DNA from: Tenodera sinensis
Taxonomy: Eukaryota > Arthropoda > Insecta > Mantodea > Mantidae
Length of the DNA stretch: 64,000 nt
NCBI GenBank assembly: GCA_030765045.1
Contig: CM060963.1
Span: 66,642,617 to 66,706,616 of the forward strand
Direction: 5' to 3'
The notes beneath the pieces were generated by a model. That model saw only the letters and a list, made by a program, of their open reading frames with translations, was not told the DNA's origin and ran no database searches. Made by a program: the position numbers and the translations under genes. Of this stretch, positions 49,229 through 58,769 are shown in pieces (within the stretch, counting starts at the first letter, position 1; every line of letters begins with the position of its first letter).

Positions 49229-52200
49229 TCACTTTGCCATATCTATTTCGGCATCTCGGTAGGGCTTAAGCATAGTCTTGTGGTACTTGCCTACCTTTTT
49301 GCCGTTACTACCCTCAAGTCCATATGTATGATCTCCAAATTTCTCCGATATCCTGAATGGTCCTTTGTATAATAGATTTATTCGCCTATATATCTTCTTG
49401 GAGGCTCTTGACAAATTAAACTGTCTAATGAGGACTTTATCACCGACTTCGGGATTCCATTTTGCTTCATACCTCTTGACTTGAGATGCCCTTTTCTCGG
49501 CTTTCTTCCTTATCCTGTTGAAGGCTTCGATACATTTTTCTTCTTCCCGAGGTACATTAGCTTCCCTCTTGATAGTTGTAATGGCTTTAAGTACTAAAGG
49601 TTTGGGTGGTTTGCTCGTCATTAGTTCGTAAGGAGCAAATCCAGTGGTGGTATTAATCGTATGGTTCAATATATCTTCTATCACCTGACAGTATTTGTAC
49701 CATCCTCGGTGATTGGCATGACACAATATCCTGAAATATATTCCTAAATCACGCATAACCCTCTCACATGGGTTACCTTGGGGATAGTATGCCGAAGAGT
49801 TATATATTCTTATATTACTGCTTCGAAGGGCTGTAGTAAACACCTTGCTTTTGTGAACGGTAGCATTATCGGATAAGATAGCTCTTATATGACCATATTT
49901 TGGAATCCAATCCTTTAGGATTCTGTTCACGCAAGTCTGACTTTTGATGTTTCTAACTGGGTATAATCGGACAAACTTCGAGAAAATATCAAACATAACG
50001 AAGATGTACCTACAGTTATACTGGGTAGCAGGCATTTCACCATGTGCATCAATAGCAACCAAAGCGTTCCTTTCACTCCTTATTACTGATTGTGGAGCAC
50101 AGTCATATTTAATATTTAAGGGCTTTGCTTTTTGACATAGCTCACAGGCCACAACGAATTTTCTCACCTTCCGGTCGATTCGTTTGAAGTATAGGTGTTC
50201 TTTGATAGCTGTGGCTGTCTTCTCACATCCTGGATGCGCGAGATTATTGTGAAATGTCTCTATCACTTCACGCTCCAACTCCTGAGGCACTATGACCTTC
50301 CATCTTTTCTCAAATCGCCCATGGAGTTTATATAAAACACCATCATGTTTAGCGACCGTTCCTCTGTTGTCGTATATACCTGGAGCCGTTTCCCAAAGAT
50401 CCCTTAACAACGGATCTCGTTGTTGCCACTCGGTTACGTTCTCAAACTTGCTGGAAAGTTTTCGGCTATATCCCAAATTCAACACCATGAGTTTAACCTC
50501 ATTCTGTGGGTGCGACAATGTTTCGGGAATCTGTTTTTCCAACGACTGTCTGGAGAGCAAATCACTAAAAACATTCTCCTTCCCAGGTATATGATGGATG
50601 TCAATATCATGCGATGTAATTTCGTGTATATATCTGGAAATCTTTGAGCTAGTCAGCTTGCATTTCTTTATGAATGACAAGCTAATATGATCTGTGTACA
50701 CAATGATTTTAGCATTGTACACGTACTGACGGAACTTCTGTAGTGCAAAGTATATTGCTCCGATTTCTTGCTCAGTAATACAAGCATTTGCCTCGACTTG
50801 GTTCAGCGATCGGGAAGCTGTAGCGATGACATGGCTATTGCCGTCTCCATCGACCTGTGTTAAGACACCTGCGTAAGCCTGTATGCTCGCGTCCGTATAT
50901 AAGTGATAAGGAGCGTCAGGTATTGGCCTTTCCAATAGAATTGTGTTGTTAAACAAGTCTTTAACCTTCATAAATGCCTGCTGATGTTCTTCGGTCCATT
51001 TCCATTTATTATTCTTTTTCAGTAATCCCCTCAACGGACTGAGTTCTTTAGCATAATTTATTATAAATTTGCTCTCGTATTGGAAGATTCCTAATAATCT
51101 TCTCAGTTGTTTGGTATTCTTTGGTGGAGGGATTGCCTGAATAGCTCTAATGCGGTCCATATTCGGAGTTATTCCCGCTTCAGTCACCACGTAACCAAGG
51201 AACTCTATCTCTTTAGTCAGAAATTTTGATTTATTAAAGTTTATGGTCATACCGCTCTCATAAAATTTCGAAAAAATATACTGCAAGTGTTTTATATGCT
51301 CATTATAATCATTATCATAGATCAAAAAGTCGTCTATGTATTGAATTGCGAAGCCTTCTATAGTATCATTGAATATGTTATGAATAGCACGAAGCAGGGC
51401 ACTACCACTGGTAGACAAACCGAAACCGCAGGTTTTGAATTGATAAATTTTTCCATTAAAACAGAACCCAGTGTACTTTCGCACAGTTTCATCCAATGGA
51501 ATTTGCCAGTAAGACGACACCAAGTCCAATTTTGAAAAATACTTCCCGCGTTTAAGGCTAGCTAAAACTTCATCTACGCCTCGCGGTCTGAAATGGTCCG
51601 GTTGCGTTAAAGAGTTAATCTTTCTGGCATCGATCGTCATCCTTAATGAACCATCGGATTTATGAACCCAACATAGTGGATGGAGGTAGGGTGTATCAGA
51701 TATTTCTATAATATCATCTTCTAACATTTTATTTATTACCTCTTTTGCTTTGTCCTTTATTGAGTTTGGAATGGGCCGGCTTTTATGGGAGTAAGGGGTA
51801 GCGTTTTCCACTTTAAAGATGTGGGTGTACTTGTTGCACAGACCGGGTTTCGAACTGAATACTTCTCGGTTCTTGATTAAGCACGCTCTCAGTTGATTCT
51901 TTTGTTCTTCATTTATATTGTGCGCATTATTCACTTTTTCGTTCAGCGTAGCCATAAAAGATTCTTCTTCGTTCTTTTTATCATCTCTGACGACATCCAA
52001 TCTGTATACTCCGCAATCATCTCGCAGATGGTGATTCTCTCCTCGAACTCCGCGAACATTATTATTAAACAAATCAATTTCGACGTATTTTTGTATATCA
52101 TCGCAGTCGTCTTCTTCATTTGCACTTACTTTTTCGTCGTCGTACAATATAACATTCTCTACAAAAAATCTTCCATTATTAACATCGTCGAAATCCTCGT

Positions 52201-52699
52201 TCGCTTCAATATTTTCACCTTCTAACAGTCTCACTATTCGCGTGTTTTCACCATCTTTAACGCGTAGTTCATGCTCTTCGAAATCGATGATTGCTTGCCA
52301 GTGATAAAGTAAGTCGTTTCCAATAATAATTTCTCTTGCCAAACGCTGAATAACTAATGCGACAAAATCAAATTTCCAACCATTTACATGTGCTTTAACT
52401 AACATTTGATATTTCACCCGATCTCTCTTTTTACCGATCGCTGTACTACAATACACATTGTTTACGTGCAAGTACTCTATCTTGTTTGAGGATAATAATT
52501 CCTGGAATAATTCCTCTGAAATTACCGATGAGCTTGCCCCAGTATCTATTAACACAGTGAAGCTACGGTCCCATATATTTAACTCAATTTGAGGTGGATT
52601 GACTAACTCTTTATTGGACTTTACTGGGTTAATTTTGTTGTCGGTGATTAAATTTACGTGAATTTTGCCCTGTACCTGCACCATCAAATCATTTTCCAA
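49229..52699 (-). CDS. pol: Pol of the LTR retrotransposon (PR-RT-RH-IN)
   Basis: Polyprotein that cuts Gag, copies RNA to DNA and inserts it. Residue numbers are counted from 52699. Aspartic protease VLIDTGASSSVIS (about 49-61); RT with SKLDLVSSYW (about 390) and catalytic YIDDFLIY (about 453); RNase H with LYTDAS (about 598) and YTDH; integrase His/Cys finger (HPGCEK about 820, CELCQKAK); catalytic VAIDAHG (about 881), ILSDNAT (about 940) and NPCERV (about 977; 34 residues between the last Asp and Glu); GPF-type C-terminal module (YKGPFRI, about 1110). The codon at 52699 is TTG, and the first ATG is five codons later. The frame stays open upstream into gag, so it is most likely made as Gag-Pol by -1 frameshifting at 52723-52729. 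Confidence 0.95.
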   Translation of the reverse strand: MENDLMVQVQGKIHVNLITDNKINPVKSNKELVNPPQIELNIWDRSFTVLIDTGASSSVISEELFQELLSSNKIEYLHVNNVYCSTAIGKKRDRVKYQMLVKAHVNGWKFDFVALVIQRLAREIIIGNDLLYHWQAIIDFEEHELRVKDGENTRIVRLLEGENIEANEDFDDVNNGRFFVENVILYDDEKVSANEEDDCDDIQKYVEIDLFNNNVRGVRGENHHLRDDCGVYRLDVVRDDKKNEEESFMATLNEKVNNAHNINEEQKNQLRACLIKNREVFSSKPGLCNKYTHIFKVENATPYSHKSRPIPNSIKDKAKEVINKMLEDDIIEISDTPYLHPLCWVHKSDGSLRMTIDARKINSLTQPDHFRPRGVDEVLASLKRGKYFSKLDLVSSYWQIPLDETVRKYTGFCFNGKIYQFKTCGFGLSTSGSALLRAIHNIFNDTIEGFAIQYIDDFLIYDNDYNEHIKHLQYIFSKFYESGMTINFNKSKFLTKEIEFLGYVVTEAGITPNMDRIRAIQAIPPPKNTKQLRRLLGIFQYESKFIINYAKELSPLRGLLKKNNKWKWTEEHQQAFMKVKDLFNNTILLERPIPDAPYHLYTDASIQAYAGVLTQVDGDGNSHVIATASRSLNQVEANACITEQEIGAIYFALQKFRQYVYNAKIIVYTDHISLSFIKKCKLTSSKISRYIHEITSHDIDIHHIPGKENVFSDLLSRQSLEKQIPETLSHPQNEVKLMVLNLGYSRKLSSKFENVTEWQQRDPLLRDLWETAPGIYDNRGTVAKHDGVLYKLHGRFEKRWKVIVPQELEREVIETFHNNLAHPGCEKTATAIKEHLYFKRIDRKVRKFVVACELCQKAKPLNIKYDCAPQSVIRSERNALVAIDAHGEMPATQYNCRYIFVMFDIFSKFVRLYPVRNIKSQTCVNRILKDWIPKYGHIRAILSDNATVHKSKVFTTALRSSNIRIYNSSAYYPQGNPCERVMRDLGIYFRILCHANHRGWYKYCQVIEDILNHTINTTTGFAPYELMTSKPPKPLVLKAITTIKREANVPREEEKCIEAFNRIRKKAEKRASQVKRYEAKWNPEVGDKVLIRQFNLSRASKKIYRRINLLYKGPFRISEKFGDHTYGLEGSNGKKVGKYHKTMLKPYRDAEIDMAK

Positions 52700-52729
52700 G
52701 GCATAAAATGATTTCGGAATTAATTTCCC
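52686..52729 (-). promoter_or_regulatory. -1 ribosomal frameshift signal between gag and pol
   Basis: On the minus strand the heptamer GGGAAAT (52729 to 52723) is phased as G GGA AAT in the gag frame, the required X XXY YYZ form, and the next codon is the gag stop TAA. After an 8-nt spacer (52722-52715), AAATCATTTT and AAAATGATTT (52714-52705 and 52695-52686) form a perfect 10-bp stem around a 9-nt loop. Slipping back one base enters the open pol frame. The stem has only one G-C pair, so it is weak by itself. A pseudoknot with later sequence is possible. Confidence 0.85.
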
Positions 52730-54864
52730 TGATTCTCATTCGTTTGATTGTTACTTGTTGATATCGTGCCAGTATTTGTTTCTTGATTCTGTGTTCTAGG
52801 AAAGTCGCGATCATTCCTGCGTTCGATGCTTTCCTCCTCGAACCTAGGCACTTGGGTTACATTTTCCTGATAATTTGTACTATGATTTCTCGGATCGTAG
52901 CTTCTATTCCACCTACGATTGTAATTTCTGTAAAACCGGATGTGATTAATTTGACTGGTTCTTCCACACCCTCTGGTATCGCCACCATAATCATGATTAC
53001 GTCTCTCGTATCGCGGATTTTGTCTGTCTCGCGGTATAGGACCTCTGTAATTCGATCTTACATCAGGACGTCTATTTGTTCTGTAGTTTTCACCATTATT
53101 TTGGTGTGTTTCATCTCTCACACCATTTCCCTGGTTCTCATTCGTTGTTGGAAAATTATTTCTAAGACGTTCTAATTGCGTTCCTTGATTCCTACCTTGG
53201 CCACCTACAGCGCGCTGTCCATTTTCATATCGCTGACTGGAGTTAGTCTCTTGGTAATTATTCTGTGCCTCGAACTCTGCCAATAATTCAATTACGTCCG
53301 AAAAATCAACCGGTTTCGCCACGATCAGATTATTTCTTATGTGCGGTGGATAATGGCGAATAAGTGCTTCAATAACCTCCTGTTCACTCAACTGAGGTTG
53401 GAGTAGTTTCGATTTGTTCGCCAGTTTCAAAAAATACTCCATCATTGAAATACCACGTTTACTGTCATAATGTCCGGTAGCCAGTTCGACTTTAATCTGG
53501 TTTTGACGTCCCGGTCCCCAAAATCTATTTATAAAAAGGTTTCGAAACATACTATATGTTTCGTGAGACGCCAAAGTTAGTCTTAACCATTCCAATGCGT
53601 TTTTCTTAAGACAGCGTTTAACCACCATCATTCGTATCTCGTTCGGAATTCGTTTGATCCTAAAATAATCCTCCAGTTCTTTTATGAAAATTTTTGGATT
53701 GTCACCGGCTTCTTCGTCAAATGACGGAGGGGTTAGATCATGGAACAAGTGACTAGCGTGACAATTATGGTTTTGACTAGGGGAGTGCATTGGCATAGCT
53801 AAATCATTCTCCTGAAAGTCCGCCATATTACTGTTATTGTCAAGTGCATCAGTATTGGTCATATTTTTGCATTCACTCACAAATTGATCATGATTGCCAT
53901 TAACTCTATCAGCCTGTAGAGCAATCACAACTTGGGAAAGCCTTCCTGTAAATTCTTTTTCCTTTGTAACCGTTTCATTTATTCTATTTACATTTACATT
54001 GACTTCCTCCTTTACTTTATTCAATTCTTCTCGCTGTGACTGCATCTCAGCGCTTATACCCTTTACAACATTTTCTAAACTATCAATTTTTACATCAATG
54101 TCATTTTGTTTTGACCTAATTCCATCTTGATACATTTTACAACTCTGTTCTACCACGACTATCTCTGTTCTCAATTCATCTCCTACCTTTGCAATTTTTG
54201 CATTCTGTTCTGCTAGTTTTTCATCAAATTCTTTACTTAATTCAGCTTTCATTTCTACCACTGTCTTCTCCTGTCCTAACTTAACTTCATTTATCAATTC
54301 TCCTAGCCTAGCTATTTCTACTGTGTTTGATTCCTGTCCTAATTTTATCACGCTTACTAACTCACCTAATTTAGCTATATCATTGTTACTTGATTCAATT
54401 CTTTCTGTACATTCCTTCTTACATAATTCAAATTCTTGTGACAATTTATTTATATTTCTGGCATTATCCTCCTTCAAATCTGCTACATTTCTAACACTAT
54501 CCTCTCTTAGTTTTGCTACATCTGCTTTTAGTTCTGTTACATTTCTAACACTATCCTCTCTTAGTTTTGCTACATCTGCTTTTAGTTCTGTTACATTTCT
54601 AACACTATCCTCTCTTAGTTTTGCTACATCTGCTTTTAGTTCTGTTACATTTCTAACAAAATCTGCTTTTAAATCTGCTTTTATATCTGCTGTATTTTTG
54701 TTCATCGCTTCCAATATTTCTTTCAATCCTATTTCAGATTCCTTACATACTACATTCTTTCTACCTTCTACTGATAACTTATCACTCACTTCCCTCTCTA
54801 CACAATCATTATCTTTCTCAACTTTTTCCATCTTCTGTACAATTTTCTTATTGCGTAGTATCAT
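52720..54864 (-). CDS. gag: Gag of the LTR retrotransposon, 714 aa
   Basis: Structural protein that assembles the particle in which the element's RNA is reverse transcribed. The ATG at 54862-54864 lies about 140 bp after the 5' LTR. Residues about 30-310 are rich in Lys, Glu and Leu with heptad character (a long coiled coil). They include three identical 18-residue repeats (about 71-125; DNA 54490-54651). A retrotransposon Gag capsid domain follows at about 375-520 (PSFDEEAGDNPKIFIKELED start, NRFWGPG, MMEYFLKLANKS). The tail (about 530-714) is rich in Arg, Asn and Gln, with no CCHC zinc knuckle, so RNA binding probably rests on basic residues. The frame ends in TAA right after the slippery site. 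At 714 aa it is long for this class, owing to the coiled coil. Confidence 0.92.
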   Translation of the reverse strand: MILRNKKIVQKMEKVEKDNDCVEREVSDKLSVEGRKNVVCKESEIGLKEILEAMNKNTADIKADLKADFVRNVTELKADVAKLREDSVRNVTELKADVAKLREDSVRNVTELKADVAKLREDSVRNVADLKEDNARNINKLSQEFELCKKECTERIESSNNDIAKLGELVSVIKLGQESNTVEIARLGELINEVKLGQEKTVVEMKAELSKEFDEKLAEQNAKIAKVGDELRTEIVVVEQSCKMYQDGIRSKQNDIDVKIDSLENVVKGISAEMQSQREELNKVKEEVNVNVNRINETVTKEKEFTGRLSQVVIALQADRVNGNHDQFVSECKNMTNTDALDNNSNMADFQENDLAMPMHSPSQNHNCHASHLFHDLTPPSFDEEAGDNPKIFIKELEDYFRIKRIPNEIRMMVVKRCLKKNALEWLRLTLASHETYSMFRNLFINRFWGPGRQNQIKVELATGHYDSKRGISMMEYFLKLANKSKLLQPQLSEQEVIEALIRHYPPHIRNNLIVAKPVDFSDVIELLAEFEAQNNYQETNSSQRYENGQRAVGGQGRNQGTQLERLRNNFPTTNENQGNGVRDETHQNNGENYRTNRRPDVRSNYRGPIPRDRQNPRYERRNHDYGGDTRGCGRTSQINHIRFYRNYNRRWNRSYDPRNHSTNYQENVTQVPRFEEESIERRNDRDFPRTQNQETNTGTISTSNNQTNENQGN
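54490..54651 (-). repeat. Three identical 54-bp repeats in gag
   Basis: Units at 54490-54543, 54544-54597 and 54598-54651 are identical and in frame (18 codons), followed by a partial unit. They extend the predicted coiled coil. Confidence 0.95.
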
Positions 54865-54985
54865 AAACTAGTACTAGTCTTACTTGAATTCTGGAGCACA
54901 AGAAAAAGGATACTCCGTCAAAATGTCTTCTTTTCACTCTTTGTCCAGGTACATATTTTTACTCTATACGCCTGTATTCGAGCCG

Positions 54986-55003
54986 TCGCACGTCTGGGCG
55001 CCA
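54986..55003 (-). promoter_or_regulatory. Primer binding site, tRNA-Lys-like
   Basis: Three bases inside the 5' LTR the minus strand reads TGGCGCCCAGACGTGCGA. The first nine bases equal those of primer sites that pair with the 3' end of lysine tRNAs, and ACGTG fits after one extra base. tRNA-Lys priming is inferred. Confidence 0.75.
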
Positions 55004-55006
55004 GTA

Positions 55007-55490
55007 TGAAGGAGTCTCTTCCGGCTGGTATCTCCCGTCACCAGTATGAAGGGAATCTTCTGCTCGTCGTCACTTTGAAGGGTCGGTATGATGAATTCTT
55101 TTCTCGTATAAAAGATCCGGCTAACTCTTTCGATGAACTGCGATGACTCTTTCTTTCCTATCTCGGTCGTGGTACGGGTATGAAGTATGTTCACAATTTA
55201 CAGCTAATAATTTTCCTTGAGACGCGACCCCCGTGAAAATTATATGTTACGTCGATGTATTAACTTTTAGTCTTTCTAATGAGATAGTCTTCTTTGCTCT
55301 GGAGGCCACCATTGAAATAATATTAGTGTATTTATTATCACAATTTTATTCGTTAATATCTATAACATTTACAATGAAGACAAAAGATAATCGCACTAGG
55401 CCAACTGCAAACGATATGATGCAAACAATCAAACAATGGGAAACAAAACACTCCAACACAACACCTACCATAACTAATAATACTGCATCA
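55007..55490 (-). repeat. 5' LTR
   Basis: 484 bp, starting TG and ending CA on both strands as expected. It differs from the other LTR only at 55335 (T here, C at 48810). It should contain the promoter that drives the element. Confidence 0.96.
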
Positions 55491-55494
55491 CCTT

Positions 55495-56675
55495 TTAAAT
55501 GGAAATGCAAAGTGTTATCATTTTAGATTAGCAGGACTTTTTAGTATGATTCCAAGCTCGCTTAAAATTGGGGTTAATATAACATGACGCACACAAAAAT
55601 AACAGACACACTATTACCACGACATACAAAATATGAATACAGGTAGCCAAAACCAGAGAGAGAAAGTCCAAAAGTTGGATAGCTGTCCTATTTTAGCTTG
55701 GTCATAAAGACATAGCTTGCTAATAAATATATTTAACGTGAATAAGAAAGGATAAAGTGTAAGGAGTTTTTGACAAAGTGTAACAATGTGCAAAATCGTT
55801 ATAAAATTTGGAACTAGCACAGCTAAAAGTGTTAGAATCTCAATTTATTACAGTATACAAACGATTTTGTATGCACAAAGTTACAGATAATTTGTAAACC
55901 AATGTTTTCTAAACCATTTAGTTGCAATTCAAAGCGTCGGTACAAATCAACAGTGAGCCAAGTAGCCACACGAGTACCAAAAAGTACATCAATTGCTTCC
56001 CAAATAAGGAATGCAAGGCTCATTCAGTAGATCTTTTCTTTTTCCTATCAACCTACTTAATTTGTCTAAAGTTTGTTTCAAACCGGATTGTAGGATCAAG
56101 AATTAAACCGTTATTTTAATTTAAAGGCATAAACACGTTAGCAGTCGTGTATCTGCTACTGTCTAAGGTTACGGATTGCAGATTCTAAGTTACCGTAACA
56201 AAATCCATGCAAACATGGGGGTACTTAGTGTTTTATTGGCTTTTATTTGTTTCCTATTAGCGTTATTGTTGTATTTTATTGTTATTTTAGCTATAATTGC
56301 TAATGTTATTACCATATTGTTACTACTTTTATTATTTTATTCCCTTATTGTTAATTATTACCATTATTATTTCTCTTGCTGTTATCATTGTTATAATTAT
56401 TGTTTTATAAGTGCGTTTATTAGAATTATTATGCGCATCGTTATTGCTATTTTTTATTAAGGAATATTCCACAATACAACAGGTTTCCTTCATCCCTAAA
56501 CGATCTTCTGCCACCATAAGTCCCTGTCCATAGCATCTCTCTCCTTTAACCCTCTTCTCTCCACTCTCGCTTTCACCCCATTCACCCAGCATTCCCTAAT
56601 TTCCTTCTTCTTCTTTTCCCTTCTACAATTTCCAAAATGTTTTTGTCAACTTGCGTAATTCCCCTTATTCTATTA
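55495..56675. other. No recognised gene or repeat
   Basis: AT-rich flank of the LTR element. Hydrophobic frames at about 56176-56460 come from ATT/TAT-rich DNA and are not convincing. Confidence 0.5.
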
Positions 56676-56680
56676 TTCAG

Positions 56681-56846
<166 letters not shown>

Positions 56847-57059
56847 GTGATTATGATTATTAGAGTCCTCCTTAGTATCCCCATTATTATTTTTACTAGC
56901 ATTATATTATTAGTTTTCTTTTAATTAATTTGAGTAATATAACATTTATTATATTAATATTTTTGTCATTGTTATGGTTTATCATTCTGCTATTATTTTC
57001 ATCGTCATCATCATCATCATCATCATACACTATCGTTGTGGTGACTTCATTCATGGAAA

Positions 57060-57480
57060 AGGTAGCACCTATTAAAAATGATGCCCCTATTGATTGATAG
57101 AATGTTCCAACCGTCTCCTTGTATCCATACGGACGTTTCTGAGAACTGAGGGTATGACAGATGCATATGCTTTAATGATTCCTTGAGAAGATTTATTTTA
57201 AACACAATATTCTTGAGTGACTCCAAAAGAAATATTCTAGTGCGGTTAGATCAGGAAATCTCGGTGGCCAAAGTATTGTACCACATCCAGTGTCTAGGAT
57301 ACAACTAATTGAAATGGACCTTTACAGGTTCATAATAGTAAGGTGGTGCACCATCTCGTTTAAACCAGATCAGTGTTGTACCCCCATGATACAGGAACCT
57401 CATCAAGAAAATCCTGAAGCTCACCTTGCACGAATTCCAGACACCGTGGTCCTCTAAGTCTTTATAAATTCAGCGTCCTC
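57060..57480 (-). pseudogene. Decayed mariner/IS630-like transposase, C-terminal part
   Basis: Minus-strand translation gives LIWFKRDGAPPYYYEPVKVH (second catalytic Asp in the WFQQDGAP-type motif), then a stop and LYPRHWM, and after a frameshift FPDLTALEYFFWS, the counterpart of SPDLTPLDFFLWG with the third acidic residue. A KNI-type helix follows. This motif set is typical of Tc1/mariner/IS630-related transposases common in insects. Ends of the transposon were not found. It could be from the same broad group as the fossil at 420-1130, which preserves the N-terminal half. Confidence 0.75.
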
Positions 57481-57783
57481 CAATTGTGGACTGTTGCAAA
57501 CAAGGCGTGCTGAGTAACAAAAGAATATAAGTGCATTATTGAATATTTTAAAATAATACAAAGAGAACATTAACAAAGTTGTAAATGTTTAAAAATCTAC
57601 CTGAAAGTCATTCTAGCTTCAAATATACATGGAAATCTTATCTGATCTAATAACTAATTTGCATACAAGAATAAATAGCTTTGTGCTTAACACAAGTCAG
57701 TTTTGAATATAGCTAATGACCCTTTAATAATGACTTCTGTAATATGTAAATGAATGTTTTAATTTGTACTCTTAGCAAAGGGA

Positions 57784-58029
57784 GGCGGGGCCGTGGCCGA
57801 GCGGTTAGCGCGCTTGCCTACCAGGCGGCCCGGTTTCGATCCCAGGGACCCGCATGTGGTATTCGTGACGGACGAAGCGACGTCAGGGCGGGTTTTCTCC
57901 GGGTGCTCCGGTTTCCCCCACCATCTCATTCCACCGGTGCTCCATCTTCATTCCATGTATCATCAGTGTCACCGCCTGCGGTGCCGTAGTAGTAAAAGCG
58001 GGCGTTAAACACTACAGCAACAACAACTC
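57784..58029 (+). mobile_element. tRNA-derived SINE, type B, well preserved
   Basis: Head GGCCGAGCGGTTAGCGCG (A box), then GGTTTCGATCCCAGG (B box with one extra T). Central GCGGGTTTTCTCCGGGTGCT and CCGGTTTCCCCC. 3' part TGTATCATCAGTGTCACCGC, then GCGGGCGTTAAACACTACAG and a (CAA)n tail. Flanked by the 10-bp duplication AGCAAAGGGA (57774-57783 and 58030-58039). The tail matches that of the LINE at 58770 and the stub at 2236. Confidence 0.93.
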
Positions 58030-58354
58030 AGCAAAGGGATTATAAACGGTTGGATTATAAACGTAAATATTTGTTGTGCGGTGCATGTACTTTGTTATTC
58101 TCAAGTGGATGTTTTCCTTTAATAGGCCCTTGATAATACACATGGGAAATATGCACAATTGTTATGTAGAAATGCAATGGGTACGATCCACTCTCGTACT
58201 GTAAACGCTACAACCCTAAAACACAGTTAATCTGGTCATCCGTCCCTCTTCCATCGGTGTCCAAATTTCGCTGCCTGGCTATAATTGCACAACATTGAAA
58301 CAGAATGGTGTTCTTCACAGGCTATTATCAGAAAAGGTATTGTTCAAGTAAAGA

Positions 58355-58510
58355 CACCGGTTTTAGCCGAAGCTTATCACAGCATAACACGTTTACCTCT
58401 GTCACCTAAAGTTTATCAGTTATACAGCATACATAATTCCTACAGAATGATGGGGACTTTCCATCATATCCCCATAAAATTCAAGACTTAAATTTATTTA
58501 TCATGTAAAT
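58355..58510 (+). repeat. Family A repeat, body fragment
   Basis: Contains TTTATCAGTTATACAGCATA, TACAGAATGATGGGGACTTT and AAATTCAAGACTTAAATTTA in the order of the body centre. Confidence 0.5.
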
Positions 58511-58769
58511 ATTAACACATTATGCAACGACAGTATAACAGACATTATTCTCAAGTTTTATATGACTATTTATCCTCGACCATGAAACAAGTTTAAAATA
58601 TTTATAAAATAACTGGTGTTCGACATTTTAATCGTGTACTTATTATTCAATTGTACATACGAGAGTCGATAGTTGCACCTTCAACTTCGAAATTATTAAA
58701 TTTATTGTTATGTTGACCTTGATACAATGACGCAGAGAGTATATATATATGGTATAACCTTTTAAAAAA

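Larger units (their letters stand above)
48482..55490 (-). mobile_element. Intact Ty3/gypsy-type LTR retrotransposon
   Basis: A 7009-bp element flanked by the 4-bp duplication CCTT (48478-48481 and 55491-55494). Order on the minus strand: 5' LTR, primer binding site, gag, -1 frameshift signal, pol (protease, RT, RNase H, integrase), polypurine stretch, 3' LTR. Integrase lies after RNase H, which defines Ty3/gypsy order. Only about 260 bp separate pol from the 3' LTR, so there is no env gene. Both frames are open and the LTRs differ at a single base. The insertion is therefore recent and could be active. Lineage within Ty3/gypsy is not resolved. Confidence 0.96.

Noticed and set aside
54323..54871. 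182-codon open frame on the plus strand
   Set aside because: Antisense shadow of gag, kept open by the low complexity of the coiled-coil region and the 54-bp repeats.
56176..56460. Hydrophobic 94-codon frame resembling a membrane protein
   Set aside because: The hydrophobicity follows from ATT/TTA-rich DNA next to a microsatellite.
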